64,000 nucleotides of DNA from Chiua virens (taxonomy: Eukaryota > Basidiomycota > Agaricomycetes > Boletales > Boletaceae): the NCBI GenBank assembly GCA_019787685.1, contig JAHNUO010000003.1:2604001-2668000 (forward strand), given 5' to 3'. Position 1 is the first letter of the stretch, and every line of letters starts with the position of its first letter. The notes beneath the pieces are model-generated. The model was not told the DNA's origin and did no database searches. It saw nothing but the letters and a program-made list of their open reading frames with translations. Of the stretch, positions 22,623 through 34,963 are shown piece by piece. A program made the position numbers and the translations under genes.

Positions 22623-25456
22623 GGTCCTGAAGGATTTGATAGAGACAATCAGGTGGGCGACGAACGGGGAGAAGGTATGAACAATTACTCAATCTAACGC
22701 GTTTATAAGGCCACTAGATTCATTTTACGAAGCAAAACATCATGCTGAGCATCTGGACCAGGGGCTACCTAACAGAAATTAAGGAAGTTCACACCAAGAT
22801 CAGGATATATGGATGCGAATAGCGGAGATCAGTGGAATTTGATAGCGGCCAGGGCTCATTGTTTATGCCCAGCGCTATGTTGACGCTTCCATTTGTCCAT
22901 GAGGTATTTGAGTCCAGTCCAGGTCCGCTGTCTCACGCTGAGAATTAATGGTTACTTTGAAACACCAACAGGCCATCTGCCAGTCCCGCCGTGAGTGGAG
23001 GTTTTAGTTTCCACAGCGTACGCTGATACTGGAACCCAAGGGACTCAACAACCACTGGCACATAATACCAGAATCATCATAGATGACTTGAATCGTGAAT
23101 GGTGGAGTTTCAAATAGGGCTGAAAGGGTGGAAATGAGCGTTCCAAACTGTAGTCATGGCAATGCTCATCGAATTGAATCTAGTAGCTGTGTACAACCTC
23201 TGATCATCTGCATGCCTACACTCGTTATGACAGCATGCATTTGATGGCGAGGCCATACCTCGGTGCTTCCCCTCTGAGCATGATGCTTTGTTTCAAATCG
23301 GAACACTCTGTTTCAAACAGTCATCGATGGTGATCAGGAAGACTTGGATTCACATTACAAATGCACTGCAATCAGAGGATCAGTCGACAGGCGCAGAATG
23401 CGCGAGGCTCGCTGTTTCAGACTCATACTGACATACATGCGCGATATGATGATCATGATCAGGGTAAATTATGATCGTTGCGTCGGCGCTATCGCCATAG
23501 CGATATAGGGAAGCCACCGAGAGGTGCATACATGGTAGGAGGACATGTCCATTGGCGTACATGATTTACTTCCCTCTCAATTGCAGCTGGCCGTTTCGAG
23601 TCTAGTGATATCGTAAGCATTGAGGAGTATTCTCTGATGAACCAACCTCGATAGTCACCCCTGTTTGGTTTTCAGTGCTAGTTTGATTGGATTACCCTGG
23701 TGGTCACGTACCGATCTGGGTATGTGGCAGATCAAGCGGGGTGGATCATAGCCTGGCGCGAATCACGCGCCCTGTTGCCACCACAATTTCAAGGCTGGCG
23801 CTTTGACTTGTTTACAGACTTAGAAGTAAAAGGGGATTTTCCGACGCGATGCTAAACGGTTCAAGATTTCCCTAACACGGGACGTGACCGCTGGCAGTAC
23901 CTTCACGCGCATCAGTAACATCCAATAACTTAAAGTCGCCAATTTACCTGTAGTGCCACGCAAAGTGGATCTCGAGGTAGTTCGGGGAGGCACTTGACTT
24001 GATCGGATATCATGGGGCTACCTCTGAAGAGGCTTCAAATATCGCATGTACCGGTCTGTTCTTCCGAGAAAATTGGCGTCGAAATCAGGCGATTCCCTAC
24101 AGAGGCAGGAAAGACGAGATTCCGCAGCGAGAAAGTCTGAGAGGGTGAATATGCGTGAGAATATGTGATTACACTCCGATTATGCACATACAAGTTCAAG
24201 CGTTCAAACCTTCGAGACCTCGTTCAGACATACCAATTGAACCCTCACAATAGGACAGAAAAAAGAATATTAGGTTGCTTTCTCGAATTCTCTGAGTATT
24301 ATTCGGATGTTCATATAGACATTGCCAGTGTATGAGGTGCGTCTATTTTGATACTTCTTTGAAGAGCAGAGTGACGAGTTTGCATGTTCCGCCTATTAGT
24401 AGATTCACGGCATACTGCAAAGTGTACACAGGTTTGACTACTTGAGGGCAGGAGATGTTGGCAGTGGGAGTCGATTACTCCAGGCATGTACAATGTTTCG
24501 AACTTGGTGACCATAGTTCGAACACGCTGATCTTGTGTCGATTCAGTCAGCGCGTCACCCTGCCATCCAATGTGATTCATCTTCGTCATAGGGGGATCAT
24601 CTGAGCCATTTCTCCACGTATACTTTGTCGCCTTTATCCTGCATACTTGACCGAGGCAAGCAATGATGTACACATTTCACAGATTGTGATGCGATGTTCA
24701 GAGTCAATTCTCAACGTTCAACTACAAACAACTTCTATGGCAAGTGTGCGGAGTTGGCAAGGTGGTCTCTCCTTCGTGAGAGTTGGTCCTTCTCGTCGCT
24801 CAAGATCTTGGCTGTTTCTCGCGTGTGTCCTTGCCCTGTACTGAGTGCCCCTTGCGTTTCGAACCCGTTTTCAGGTCCATCACTGTCACCGCCAGTGCAA
24901 TCATCCAAAAAACGGTTCCCACACCTTCCCAAAGCCATCCGCCCAACAATTCTTGTTAGAAAATCTCAAGCACCGTCCTAAATTTTCTCTAACTCCCTGA
25001 CGGGCACGACACCTTTTGATGCATGAATAGTATTTTTGAAACATAATGTTATCTGAATGCGGGATGCGGTGCACGTAGTGTCCGTGGACACTCAAGTACT
25101 CATGGCCGAAGTAACACCGAGCAGAAATGAGGGTTCCACCTTAGGGTGGTACTTTCAAGTTGGGATCCGAGAAGGGCGTGCCGCCGCTGTAAGCTGATGC
25201 GCTGATAGGCGAATACTTCTCGATGGCCGCCAAGATCCGTATTGCAGTGACCGCTGGCGCAATGATGATCATAATTTTGCCTGGTACTCCTCACCAGCTG
25301 ACCTAAAACGATGAACCTCGCTCATTTTGTACGTATTGAATGATCCCAAAAAGATTCACTCGAGAGGACGTTTTTCTATTGTCCCTATTGTCTCGCAATA
25401 CAGTTTAGATCTTATCGCACTGCCTGTACACAAGCCTTCCTAATCACCACCTATGT
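22623..25456. other. Gene-poor stretch, 2.8 kb
   Basis: No gene supported. The longest frames are 24311-24673 minus (120 residues) and 24694-24981 plus (95 residues); both lack motifs and splice partners. No long inverted or tandem repeat was noticed. Possibly decayed duplicated DNA or element remnants. Confidence 0.4.
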
Positions 25457-26329
25457 CTACACCGGCCGAGCGGACCCGACCTCCCTTGGGACCAACTCGA
25501 TGTCTCCCGTACCTTCGTTCTGCCCATCATCCGCCTCTGCGTTGTTCGCGACCTCGCTCTCCACGCCAGCTGCAAACACCATCGGTCCTTCGGCAGCACC
25601 GCGGCTAGATAACATAGACAAGCCAAATCCGGAGTCAATCCTACGTCTCCCTTCAACATCGCGTGCATACAATTGCCGTATGCTGATGATGAATCGAGGC
25701 GTTAGAGTGTACGCAGGGACAAGTTCCATGATGCCTGTTAGTATAAACTGCCACCCTGTGCTTGGAATATTTCCGGTGTTGGCCAGTATGGCCAATGAGG
25801 TTCAGTAGGAGGATACTGTTACAGAGAAGTTTCAGTTGTGTCATAACTCCATCAATTATAAATAGTTTTTGAGATTGACAAGAGTGGACTGGGGACTGGG
25901 ACTGGATGTACTTACCCTACGAAGTAGAGGATGCCCTGCCTGACGAGCAGGTTTATATACCGGCTGAGTTGCCATTGTTTTGTGAGGTAGTACATTTGAA
26001 GTGACTGCCTCACAAACTGCGCAATGGCTACCATGCACAACACTGCACCAAAAGTCATTTGGGAAATGTAAGACACATAACCCCAAGCAAGCGTTGTGAG
26101 TTGTTCGACACAGAATGAATATTCCAGTACTTGAACAATGACCCCTGACCGCTGTCACATCAGTGAGGCATGCATTTACTGAGTCGGAATGTACACACAT
26201 GAATCATTCTTCAGATTGGTATAGAAAGCAGCAGCTACTAAGACGGTGATGATCTCAATAGAAAGCATGGTAGAAAGCAAGCTCAGGATTAATCTTGATC
26301 GATTATACATTGCCCACACGCGCAGGATC
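25457..26329 (-). pseudogene. DUF6533 gene, 5' half removed (copy 6)
   Basis: The minus strand keeps the 3' half of a DUF6533 gene: RVWAMYNRSRLILSLL (about 26310-26265), a QFVRQSLQMYYLTKQW-like segment, the final exon with YTLTPRFIISIRQLYARDVE, RIDSGFGLSMLSSRG and IELVPREVGSARPV, stop at 25457. The reading stops at the codons for ILRVW, directly next to the KDZ terminus at 26330. The 5' exons (MS..YVS to VRYCGL) are not found on the far side. Compared with the sister copies, the LLLNLI segment near 25790-25800 needs a one-base shift to join TGNIPSTGWQ, so a frameshift is likely. Not expected to be functional. Confidence 0.7.
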
Positions 26330-26342
26330 CACCCGATCCTGA

Positions 26343-26890
26343 GGCATTATTGCAAAACACCCGGCAATCAGTGTTAGGTCATTTTGCACGAAACACGGAC
26401 AAGTTCCCACCCATTAGATACAGTAGTAGTGTACTGCAATCCCTATTGCTGGTATTTTGCAACACCCTCCGAGTCTGCCAGTGTCTTGCAATACCATCCC
26501 ATTCCTGTCACCCATTGGTACTAGCTTGCAAGATACCCGCCCGCAGCATCTATGACCTTGCAATATGGTATTGGACGGTGTGTCGCACTCCGTGTGATGT
26601 TGATTGTTGTTGCCTATTGTGTCCGAGTCGGTCTATGTATTGCAAGACGCCCGAACACGACTTGATGCTGTTTGCCCATCTTGCAAGCCTCCGTGCACAC
26701 AATCTTGCAACATCGTGACTACACCACCTCCTCTCCCACTAAGGCCCTGCAACCCATGTATTGCAAGACGCCCGTACTATGTGACTCGACACTATTCGCC
26801 TGTTTTGCAAGACTTCGTACACAATCTTGCAACACCACACCACCTCCTCTCCCCACTACCGGGCCCTGCAATTCTATGTATTGCAAGATC
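26343..26890. repeat. Subterminal TTGCAA motif cluster, left end of KDZ
   Basis: About a dozen TTGCAA hexamers, many as CTTGCAAGA or ATTGCAATA, in about 550 bp, much denser than in the flanking DUF6533 cluster. Such subterminal motif arrays are commonly transposase binding sites in large DNA transposons; that role is inferred. Confidence 0.6.
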
Positions 26891-27053
26891 CCCATATGTG
26901 ACTCACTTCTGTTCTCCCGTTTTAGGGTATACCCTCAGGTAGTACCTGGCGTGGTACACGCACCCGTGCCCGCTGAAAACCCGTGCCTGCGCCCCTACCC
27001 ATATCCATCACCAGCGTGCGGGTACACCCACAGATCCGAGGTGAGAGCGCGAG

Positions 27054-27748
27054 ATCACGAACACAAACGCACTGTTTGTGCGTTGCGTTTGTGTTTGTGA
27101 TTGTGCGTTCATATGTGGATGGGTGTTGCTGCCAGTGGCCCGGGGGGTGGGCGAGTGTCGACAGTGGTGATGGTGAGGTGGGTCAACAACGGCAATCTGT
27201 GTTCAAGTTCCATTCACATGTGAACACGAACACGAATGCGACAACGACGCGTTTGTGTTTATGTTCGTATGTGAATGGAGTTGGTGGGGATGGATGAGGT
27301 CGAGGGTGAGGTGAAGGCATGGTGGGGGCGAGGGGAAGCGCATGCACTGCTCACGTACAAAAACAAACACGAACGCGACACTGGCAAGTGTTCACGTTTG
27401 CATTCGTACGGGAGTGGGTACGGTGGGCGATGGTCGACAACTGAGGCGGGAGGGCAAGGGTGAAGGGACGAAGGGACACTCACGTACAAACACAAACACA
27501 AAAAGTGTTCGTGTTCGTGTTTGTACGTGAACCGGAGCGGGTGGGGGTGGGGTGGGCAATGGTGATGGCAATGGTGATGGTGACACAGATGTGAGCAGGG
27601 AGGGTGGGCGAGAACGAGGATGGCAACGAGGGTCATGGTGACGAAGGGCAACAAGGCGACGACAGGGACAGGGACGGGACAAAGGTGACTGAACATGCAG
27701 AAGCAACCACACAATGCGCGCGATTAGCACGTTGTGTGGTTGCTTCTG
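27054..27748. repeat. Array of five long hairpins within KDZ
   Basis: Five inverted repeats follow each other. They pair 27054-27071 with 27084-27101 (17 of 18), 27209-27240 with 27248-27279 (imperfect, 32-nt arms), about 27350-27380 with 27395-27420 (weak), 27480-27503 with 27505-27530 (near perfect), and 27698-27714 with 27732-27748 (perfect, 17). The first four share a core of ACAAACAC / GTGTTTGT and are spaced about 125-150 bp. The same array is present in the right arm at 55611-56305. Confidence 0.75.
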
Positions 27749-28704
27749 ACCCGCAATCCATGCAGGTATACCCGCACTCATAGTATGGGTGCGTGCAGTT
27801 GCGCGGTGGTGTCGTTGATAGTGCTGGGCCATTGATGATGTTGCTTCATCGTCGTGTCGTTGGTGGCTGGGGGGTGGTGGTTGTGCGTCCGTCCATAACA
27901 TCAATTGACATGCAATGAATTCCCACTTTTCTGTACACCATGCAGATTAAACATATGTTCCTAGTCTACAGTAATAAGATCAAGTTGTACTACTACTAGT
28001 AATGAGTGCCGAAAGCAAAGGAAAGTTGGGTGTGGCACACTGGCCCGGGCGCACTCGACAGTAATCATAGCTGTAGAGATAGTGGTGGATGTGGGGACAA
28101 TGCTGACGGCACCATGACTGCAGGTGATGACAGTGAGTACAGAAGGGTAGGCGTGATGGGTGTTAACCATACCGTCTCGACAACCTTCATAGTTGTTGAC
28201 ATGGACGTATTGGGGATGGTGCGGATGGTGCTACAGAAAGAAACGGTGAGCATGATGAAGGGGTATTGGGAGCCTGACGGCGAGTGAACGGTACAGTACC
28301 TCGACAGTCTTCATAGCCATTGATAATAGTAGGTGAGGTGGCGGGTTGTGGTTGTGGGGGCAATCCCGACAACACAGGGAATAGTGAGGTGGCGCGCGAA
28401 CAGGAGGTCTCAAAAATTAAGATACATGGGCACACACCTTTAGCCTTTTATACCCCTCTGCTTATCAGGTGCAGCGAGGTGGTGAGGACGTAGAGAGGGT
28501 TCATACAGTCATTATGTGGATCCGTCAACGTGTTGTGTGCATGCAGGTGCAATGAGGCAAGATTACATCCAGGGAATCTGCCACTGGGCTTTGCAAGATG
28601 TCCGTGACTTGATGCTGTCACCCAATTTGCAAGACTTCGTGCACGCGACCTCACTGTTGTCTTTTGCAGGCTGAAAATTCTCATAGTACAATAGATTATA
28701 GGAA

Positions 28705-31700
28705 CTAATGACAAAAAGACGGTGATGGCATACTTGGTGAGTCACCTACGGTATGGTGATCGCCGCCGAGTTCAATATACTTCTGCGTGTCCTGCCACAT
28801 CCGTCTAAAGTGCGTCTCCAACCCATGCCTGAGGGCTGCCTGTCACAAGGCATATGCAACGAGTCCCTCCTTGAGTGATGTATCGTCCGTCTCAATCAGC
28901 GTTTGTTTGTTCAGCCACCAGGCTTGCTGCCAACGGAGGAATTGTAAAACCCGGCGCTGCTCCTCCACTAATAAGTCGACTTCCTCAGCCCATCAATCTG
29001 CTCGAGCACGTGTTTTGCACCACTCCAAACGAACAGCTGAGACAACGATAAGATCAAGGGAATACATATTCAACATGACATACCATCCTGGATGTTTTTG
29101 TCTTCATCCGAGTCAGTCCTAGCGGTCTCTTCACCGTAGCCACCTACTAACCAGATTCACAATAGTCGTCTTCGCCCCTCACTTGTGTGATCTTCGATAC
29201 CCGCAGACAGTGGACGTATGTCACGATCTTGAAGAAACCGAAAAGTTCCTTGCCACCCCGTCTTGCCAAGGGGTGAGGATAACGCAAGCAGAGCATGATA
29301 CGCCACACGGTACTTCTCGGCACTCGCATCCACCTTCGCATCCACCAACTTGAGGGAGTTGCGCGCACGTGTGTTGGGGCCCTGTCCCCGCAAAAATCTA
29401 TCTTTGAAGCGCAACAAATAAGCTCGTGTGCGCAGTGCTTGTTGGAGCTCCTCCAAGGCGTCATATGCTTGACCGACACGAAGCTTCCATTCGATCTCTT
29501 GGAGTTTGGTGTCACATGAGAGTCTATGTCCAAGCATTGATGGTAGCCAGAGGGAATACTCCTCCGCCCGTCGGCCAGGAGTTGTATCTTCTTGCGAGTC
29601 CTCGGCCCGTAGGGACATGACGTACGGCATGTACGAATCTTGGACTACTGTCCAAGATTCCATTCTTCTCATCAGTACATTGCTACGCTGTTGGAGATGG
29701 TATTTTTGGCGTTCTGTGGCATGCGGCCCGAGTTTTTTCATCTCAAGACGAAGGTGGCGTCTTAGAAAGACGATTATCTCATTTACATTTTGTAACGCCA
29801 TGACACTAACGACTCACTGTTGGTCCTCTAAGTCTATCCCAGAGCTGATTAGGGCGCTCGCACTGATATCGGGATGGATGGGAGCGCTACTTGTGACTTG
29901 CGCATCATCCTTGGACAGCTGGAGACGCATGCTTGCCTGGCTGACGACTAGGTAGTTTGAGTATACCTATCTGGTCGTGATGAAGGATCGAAAGAGTACG
30001 TACAATGAGATTTGACCTCAAATGGGTTCGGCTTCGACATATCGTTCTCCCATGCCTCAAAATCCAGTTTCCATTTCTTGAGTGATTCGCCATATTGCAT
30101 CGATAGGCAATCTTCCAATTCGCACAGGATTTCACGATGCTCGCTTCGCTCTGGTACAGCTTCTTTGAGTTTGAGAAGAATTGATTCACCTGTTTGGCAA
30201 GGAATAAGGCACCAGTGCGACACAAATGTGGTTGTAACTTACCAATTCCGATGAACTTCTTCCAATTAGTATCTCCGATAAGATCATCAAGGGTGTCCTG
30301 TCGATGACCAGGGCCCATTTCTTTCGTGCTCGATGCAGTGGCATTAAGCATCGACCATGCACGTTCTGGGGCCTCACCGTCAGTCTGACCAACACCTTTG
30401 ATGAAATTAAACGAATACTTCCACTGGCACTCTGCCACATGTGCTGGTAGGTGAAACTTTGGGACGAACGCGACTATTTTCTTCTCCTCGTGACGGAAGC
30501 GCATGTGTTCTGGAAACATCTTCATTCGTTCCCACAGGTTCCGTGTCCACTGGCAGACAATGTCATATGAAATATTGAGGCGCAGGAGAGGGTTGTCCTT
30601 GACAACAGAGAAAAAAAGATAATCCATATTTGTGTAGCTAGAACGAAGGGTTGAGCGTGGTCTAAAGAATTCGAAATGTATGTACCGTTCACCCTTTTGC
30701 AAATCGCCCACACCACATGGCAGTTTCATTTCGTGACGTGCACAACAGATACTCCCCACGCCAGAGGCCGCTAGGCCTTTCGAGACCTTCATTTCTGCGC
30801 TGTTCACAGCACTGTGACTATTGCATGCGCTTTTCTGTACTAGTTAATATTAGTAATTGCTGTGTGGCATGCGAACAAGTAATACCTCTTGCAATCTATT
30901 TGAGGAACTTTGCAAATATCCTTTGTATGACTGTTCCTCCACGAAATATGACCAACCGTTGCCAAGGCTGGGGTCAACGGCATCCTGGGAAATTGCTCTG
31001 CGCTTCAAACGGAAATTCGCATCGAGCGCGATAAAAAGCGCATATAGCCACCTTAAATGAATTAGTACCGGCTTAGAGTAGCCTAACCACTTGCATGTGA
31101 CTTACTGCTCGTCTTTTGGGGCCTTGTCCCAATCGTCTGGAAGGTTCTTGCCTGGTTGTGGACACGCAGGACAGAGGAGAGCGCACTCTCCACCCTTTGT
31201 ATTCCCCACACCACTGGGATCGTGACTGCGCCCTGACCGTTTGAGCATTTTTGAGGTGGCGCCATTCGCGTGCCATCCGTAAGAATTGCTCATAACGCTC
31301 CTGAAAAGTGTTAGTATAAGCGTTGCCATCGAAACAAATAATCACCTTTGGGGGACATAGTCCCGCATTGTCACCGAGACGCGCAAGTGTCGTGTAATAG
31401 TGGTAAGCAGACACCTTGGACTCGAGTGAGAGAAGATGGTACTCTTCTAGAAGACTGAACGTTGCCACAGAGCAAGGCTTGTCTGTGCTTGCAGGAAATA
31501 GCCTATAGCGGAGAAGTTGCTGAACGAGCGGATCAGCGGTTTCACAGCCACAAAATCGCAATGCTACCGAGTGAATTCCATTGCCATGGATAATCGTGAA
31601 ATCATCCGAATGTGGCACCTTGGGCAAGCAACATGACATCCCCATTGGATGGCCCAACTGGATTACAAGGCCAAGTTCCTTGAGCGACGTCTGAACCCAA

Positions 31701-32355
31701 TACGAGCCCTGCCATTTCTTAAAGGCTCCGAGTCAATACTGTTTCATTGCACGAAAAATACTTGACAATACCTTGATTCTGTGCAGTGGATGACTGACAT
31801 GCTTTGACAAGATGCAGTCTTGACAGTGTAAATCGAGGGTCAGGCAGTCATTGCAACGATATATTGCAGGGTTGATCTTGCAAACGCTGCACGTGTGAAT
31901 CCCACACCGTCCTTCCAAACGGATTAATTCGGAAAGAAACTGTTCACGATCCCGTTCGACCCAACCAAGAATTGGGAAATCCTTCCGATTATTTCAATTA
32001 GCAGGGCAAAAAAGTGGGTAATGCCAAGAGAAAATAAACTTACCGATGATTGAAGCTGCCTCGGCATGTGACCGAGGATATCTAGGTCAATGCTCTCGGG
32101 AAGATTGTCGACAGAGCCAAGAGGGTGCATCGAGTCGATAAGAAGCATTTGCGGTGGCGAAGGGACTCGGGAAACAACCCGGATAGCAGCCTTGGGTGCT
32201 TTGTACAGCTTTTTTGTCAAATGTATGGCACCTGAATCTTCGGTCCTGAGCTTCGTGTGCCATCTTGTTGCCTCAAGCGAATGGACCTCTTGTCTGCAGT
32301 AAACCTTGAAGCCCTTCATGGGCTTGAACTGAAGTTTCGCATGGCCCAGCAACAT
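28705..32355 (-). pseudogene. KDZ transposase, decayed (left copy)
   Basis: The minus strand encodes, in order: LDSMHPLG-type N-terminal exon; a CxC2 cluster (TCSVCK, YRCNDC, LHCQDC, HVSHPLHRI); YHLLSLESKVSAYHYYTTL; an ALFIALDANFRLKRR block with DPSLGNGWSYFVEE; then GLAASGVGSICCARHEMK, GVGDLQKGERY, ISYDIVCQW, FVPKFHLPAH, GVGQTDGEAPERAW and ATASSTKEMGPGHRQD; a long helical region; and the C-terminal RLEWCKTRARAD / EEQRRVLQFLRWQQAWW block. These are the hallmark blocks of KDZ transposases. Three TGA codons interrupt the C-terminal third at 29157-29159, 28993-28995 and 28843-28845. Coding resumes in the same frame after the second and third, and in the expected sense after the first. The 5' start is uncertain. 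Confidence 0.8.
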
Positions 32356-32367
32356 GGCCAAACGCAA

Positions 32368-33626
32368 TCACGTCATCCAAGTGTGATCGTTGGTAACCCG
32401 TAAGTCTATTCTTGCAAGAGCTTTGCCTGTGCGTCGTTCGCACACCCCATTTGTGTTGTTGAGAGTATCGCCTTCATGAAGACCCTGAAAAGAACCGCAA
32501 CGTAAGATAGATTGTCACCGACATTGTTTGCTTATCTTGCCCACACTTTGTTCACATTGAACTTAACCTTGTGCGATCAGGTTGTGGACGATAACCTATA
32601 CAACATGCTGAGTTAGCAGGGTAGATAGAGTGGCGCAAACGATTTTGCAGTACCTACACAAGACATCCATGTAGTCATGTCTTCCGATGGAATCAAGTGA
32701 AACCGAATGCATACATTTTGGCGCAATTAAGTTATGGGCGATAACCTGTATGTCACACTGAGTTAGCAGGGTAGATAGGGTGGCGCAAACAATCTTGCAA
32801 TACCTACGCAAGATGTCCGTGTAGTCGTGTCTTCCAGCGGAACCAAGTGGAACCGAATGCATTCCTCGCCCCTGAGTTGCTGCAACAGTTCGTACTAGTA
32901 ATACTGCCATACCATGCTTGAGATTTGAGACACAACCAAGCTGGAAAGACTCACCCAACAAGCCTGAAGCTCGAAAGGTGCACACTCCTTGCTACTGAAT
33001 GGCTGCGATAGATAGTTTGCGTTGCTAATCGAGTGTGAGATTCGAGGTGCAAATGAACTGGAAAGACGCCATTCTTGAGATTCAACACACGAGTAGGCTG
33101 GAAAGACTCATTTAGCAGACCCAGAGGCTCGAGATGTGCACGCTCTTGATTCCTGAATTACTGTGACAGATAGTTTGCAATGTTGCTATGCCATGCTTCA
33201 AGTTGGGACTTGAGACACAAATGAACTAGAAAGACTTGCTTTAGTGGTTCAGCAGTAAAGATCAAGACATACGTGAAATGCAACAATATGTCGCCGTTTG
33301 AGTAAATCTCCTACCGTGAGCTGCGGTGACGGATAGCTCGCAATGTCGCTATGCCATCCCTGAGATTCGAAATACAAATACACTGGAAAGACTCACTTTC
33401 ATGTGCGGCGAAGTTCGAGATGTCCATGAAGTTCAATAACCAGTTGTTTGAGTAAATCTCCTACGAGGCGCACGAAATTGAGCTGAAGAGAAACCCAAGT
33501 CAACATAGCCACTTCAATTAGGCCGTACTTCTCCCATTTTCACCCTCGCTCTAGGGCCTGAGGGTACGTCTGTCTCCTCGTTTCACATTGAGTTTCACCA
33601 TGAACTAAAACAGTATAATAGTTCCA
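32368..33626. repeat. Tandem repeats between divergent KDZ genes
   Basis: A unit of about 150 bp occurs twice in 32581-32870 (GATAACCT ... GAGTTAGCAGGGTAGATAG ... TGTCTTCC ... AACCGAATGCAT). From about 32900 to 33480 a different degenerate unit recurs about four times, marked by CTGGAAAGACTCA, TGAGATTCGA and GATAGTTTGCAATGTTGCTA. The region lies between the minus-strand transposase and the plus-strand 33627 gene, so it is also their shared promoter region. Confidence 0.6.
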
Positions 33627-34446
33627 ATGGGTCGTCCGAAGATACACACAAGCCCGGAGGGGAAAGTTTTGGCTGCTCGGCAATATCGTGCCAAGTACTA
33701 TGAAAAGTACGTCTGCATCACACAGGAACGATTACCCGCTAAACCTGTACACACTCTCAAGGAATTGGTCTGCGATCAACGGTCAACGTGCTGCAAAATG
33801 CAAGGAGACAAGGTGGTATGCTCGGTTGATAGCATCGTTTTACTAATCACGGTCTTACTAGTAGAACTACAAAGCAGCCTGCTCAGGTTCCACTCCTGGG
33901 TGAACCTTCTTCCAAGGATCCACTGCTTGTACGTCGGTAGGTTCTCAACTAATCACGGTTTCACAGTCTGACCACCCCAGCAGTCCAGGGCGCCCTCGTG
34001 GCACACTGGCAAAGAATCGTCCAAGCGCTCGGTCAGTTGTGGTGAACTACATGGAACAATGTACTGACTAGGCTTGTAGAAACAACAACCCAGGTGATTC
34101 AGAGTCAAGCATCGAAGATTCACTCAAGAATATCATCGGAAACTCTTCACGTTGCCGCATACAATCTCTCTGTGAGGGTTTCATTGCATCCGGTGATTAC
34201 AAAGACATCAGTGATACTCTCGATTCCGTCACAGATCTGGACAATCATCTACGGAAGCTAGCCTGGTCCTCTAGTGACCAGACCATATGCGCTGACGTCC
34301 AGGAGAGTATCACTCAGAAATCCATCCGTAGCATTGTCAAAGCTCTCGAGGACCTGCTTATGAGCGCAATGGAAGGAGCCGATGTGAGTGATCTAGCGCA
34401 CAGAGGATTGTTGCTGTATCAGGTGGCTCCCGAGATTACATTGTAG
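33627..34446 (+). CDS. KDZ cargo protein with GRP (AT-hook-like) motifs
   Basis: The ATG at 33627 opens MGRPKIHTSPEGKVLAARQY followed by RAKYYEK, resembling a basidiomycete protein family that begins MGRP..Y.T.EEK..A.R.. and often lies near KDZ transposases (from memory). Joining short introns in frame gives RAAKCKETR, PLLGEPSSKDPLL, SDHPSSPGRPRGTLAKNRPS and then a helical segment (IEDSLKNIIGNSSRCRIQSL, ISDTLDSVTDLDNHLRKLAW, IVKALEDLLMSAMEG), stop at 34444. The two GRP cores flanked by basic residues are AT-hook-like, so DNA binding is plausible. It is divergently arranged with the transposase. Introns were placed by eye; the gene looks intact. Confidence 0.55.
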
Positions 34447-34963
34447 ATACCCAGGTCTCATTCATATGAACGACTACATGAACTCTTCATTTCGGACCCA
34501 CTGTCTCCATACATAGCTAGGTGAACGTCCATTTTTTGACATATATGATACTAAACCTCGTATGGTTATTGATGGAGCCCGGAATTTTGCATATGTCAAG
34601 TGGTTGCCAATGCACTGGGTTGCTATCCTCACTTTGGCCCCTTCGTTGGACGCATTTGTGGTAACTGTGCCAAGTCATCATCGGTGGTAGTATCGGTGGT
34701 AGTATCGGTGGTAGACTGGCCACTCCTACTTTGGCGCGTTTGTTGAACACGGTGACGCATTCTTGTTGAACACATGTTTGTTGATTTGTTTTCGTTGAAC
34801 GCATTCTCGTTGATATGTTTTTGTTTGTGCTCATTCTACTGATCCTATATCTAGACGCGAGGCATAACTTTTTCTGCGCTTCACGACCCCCCGCTAATAC
34901 CATACGACGGATATTATACGTATCGCCTCTATCACATTCCTCAAGAGAGGTCAGTACCAAGGA
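34447..34963. other. Spacer between the two plus-strand KDZ genes
   Basis: No gene on the plus strand; a minus-strand ORF (34517-34981) lacks motifs. Contains a short GGTGGTAGTATC triplet repeat at about 34681-34715 and AACGCATTC.TGTTGAA repeats at about 34735-34825. Confidence 0.4.

Noticed and set aside
24311..24981. ORFs of 120 and 95 residues in the gene-poor stretch
   Set aside because: Overlap on opposite strands, lack motifs and introns; expected by chance.
26349..26890. Possible CRISPR-like regular repeats
   Set aside because: Spacing is irregular, the repeated core is only 6-9 bp, and the setting is a eukaryotic transposon end.
27259..27904. Minus-strand ORFs of 151 and 170 residues in KDZ
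   Set aside because: Lie across the hairpin array and low-complexity GT/CA-rich sequence; no motifs, no splice partners.
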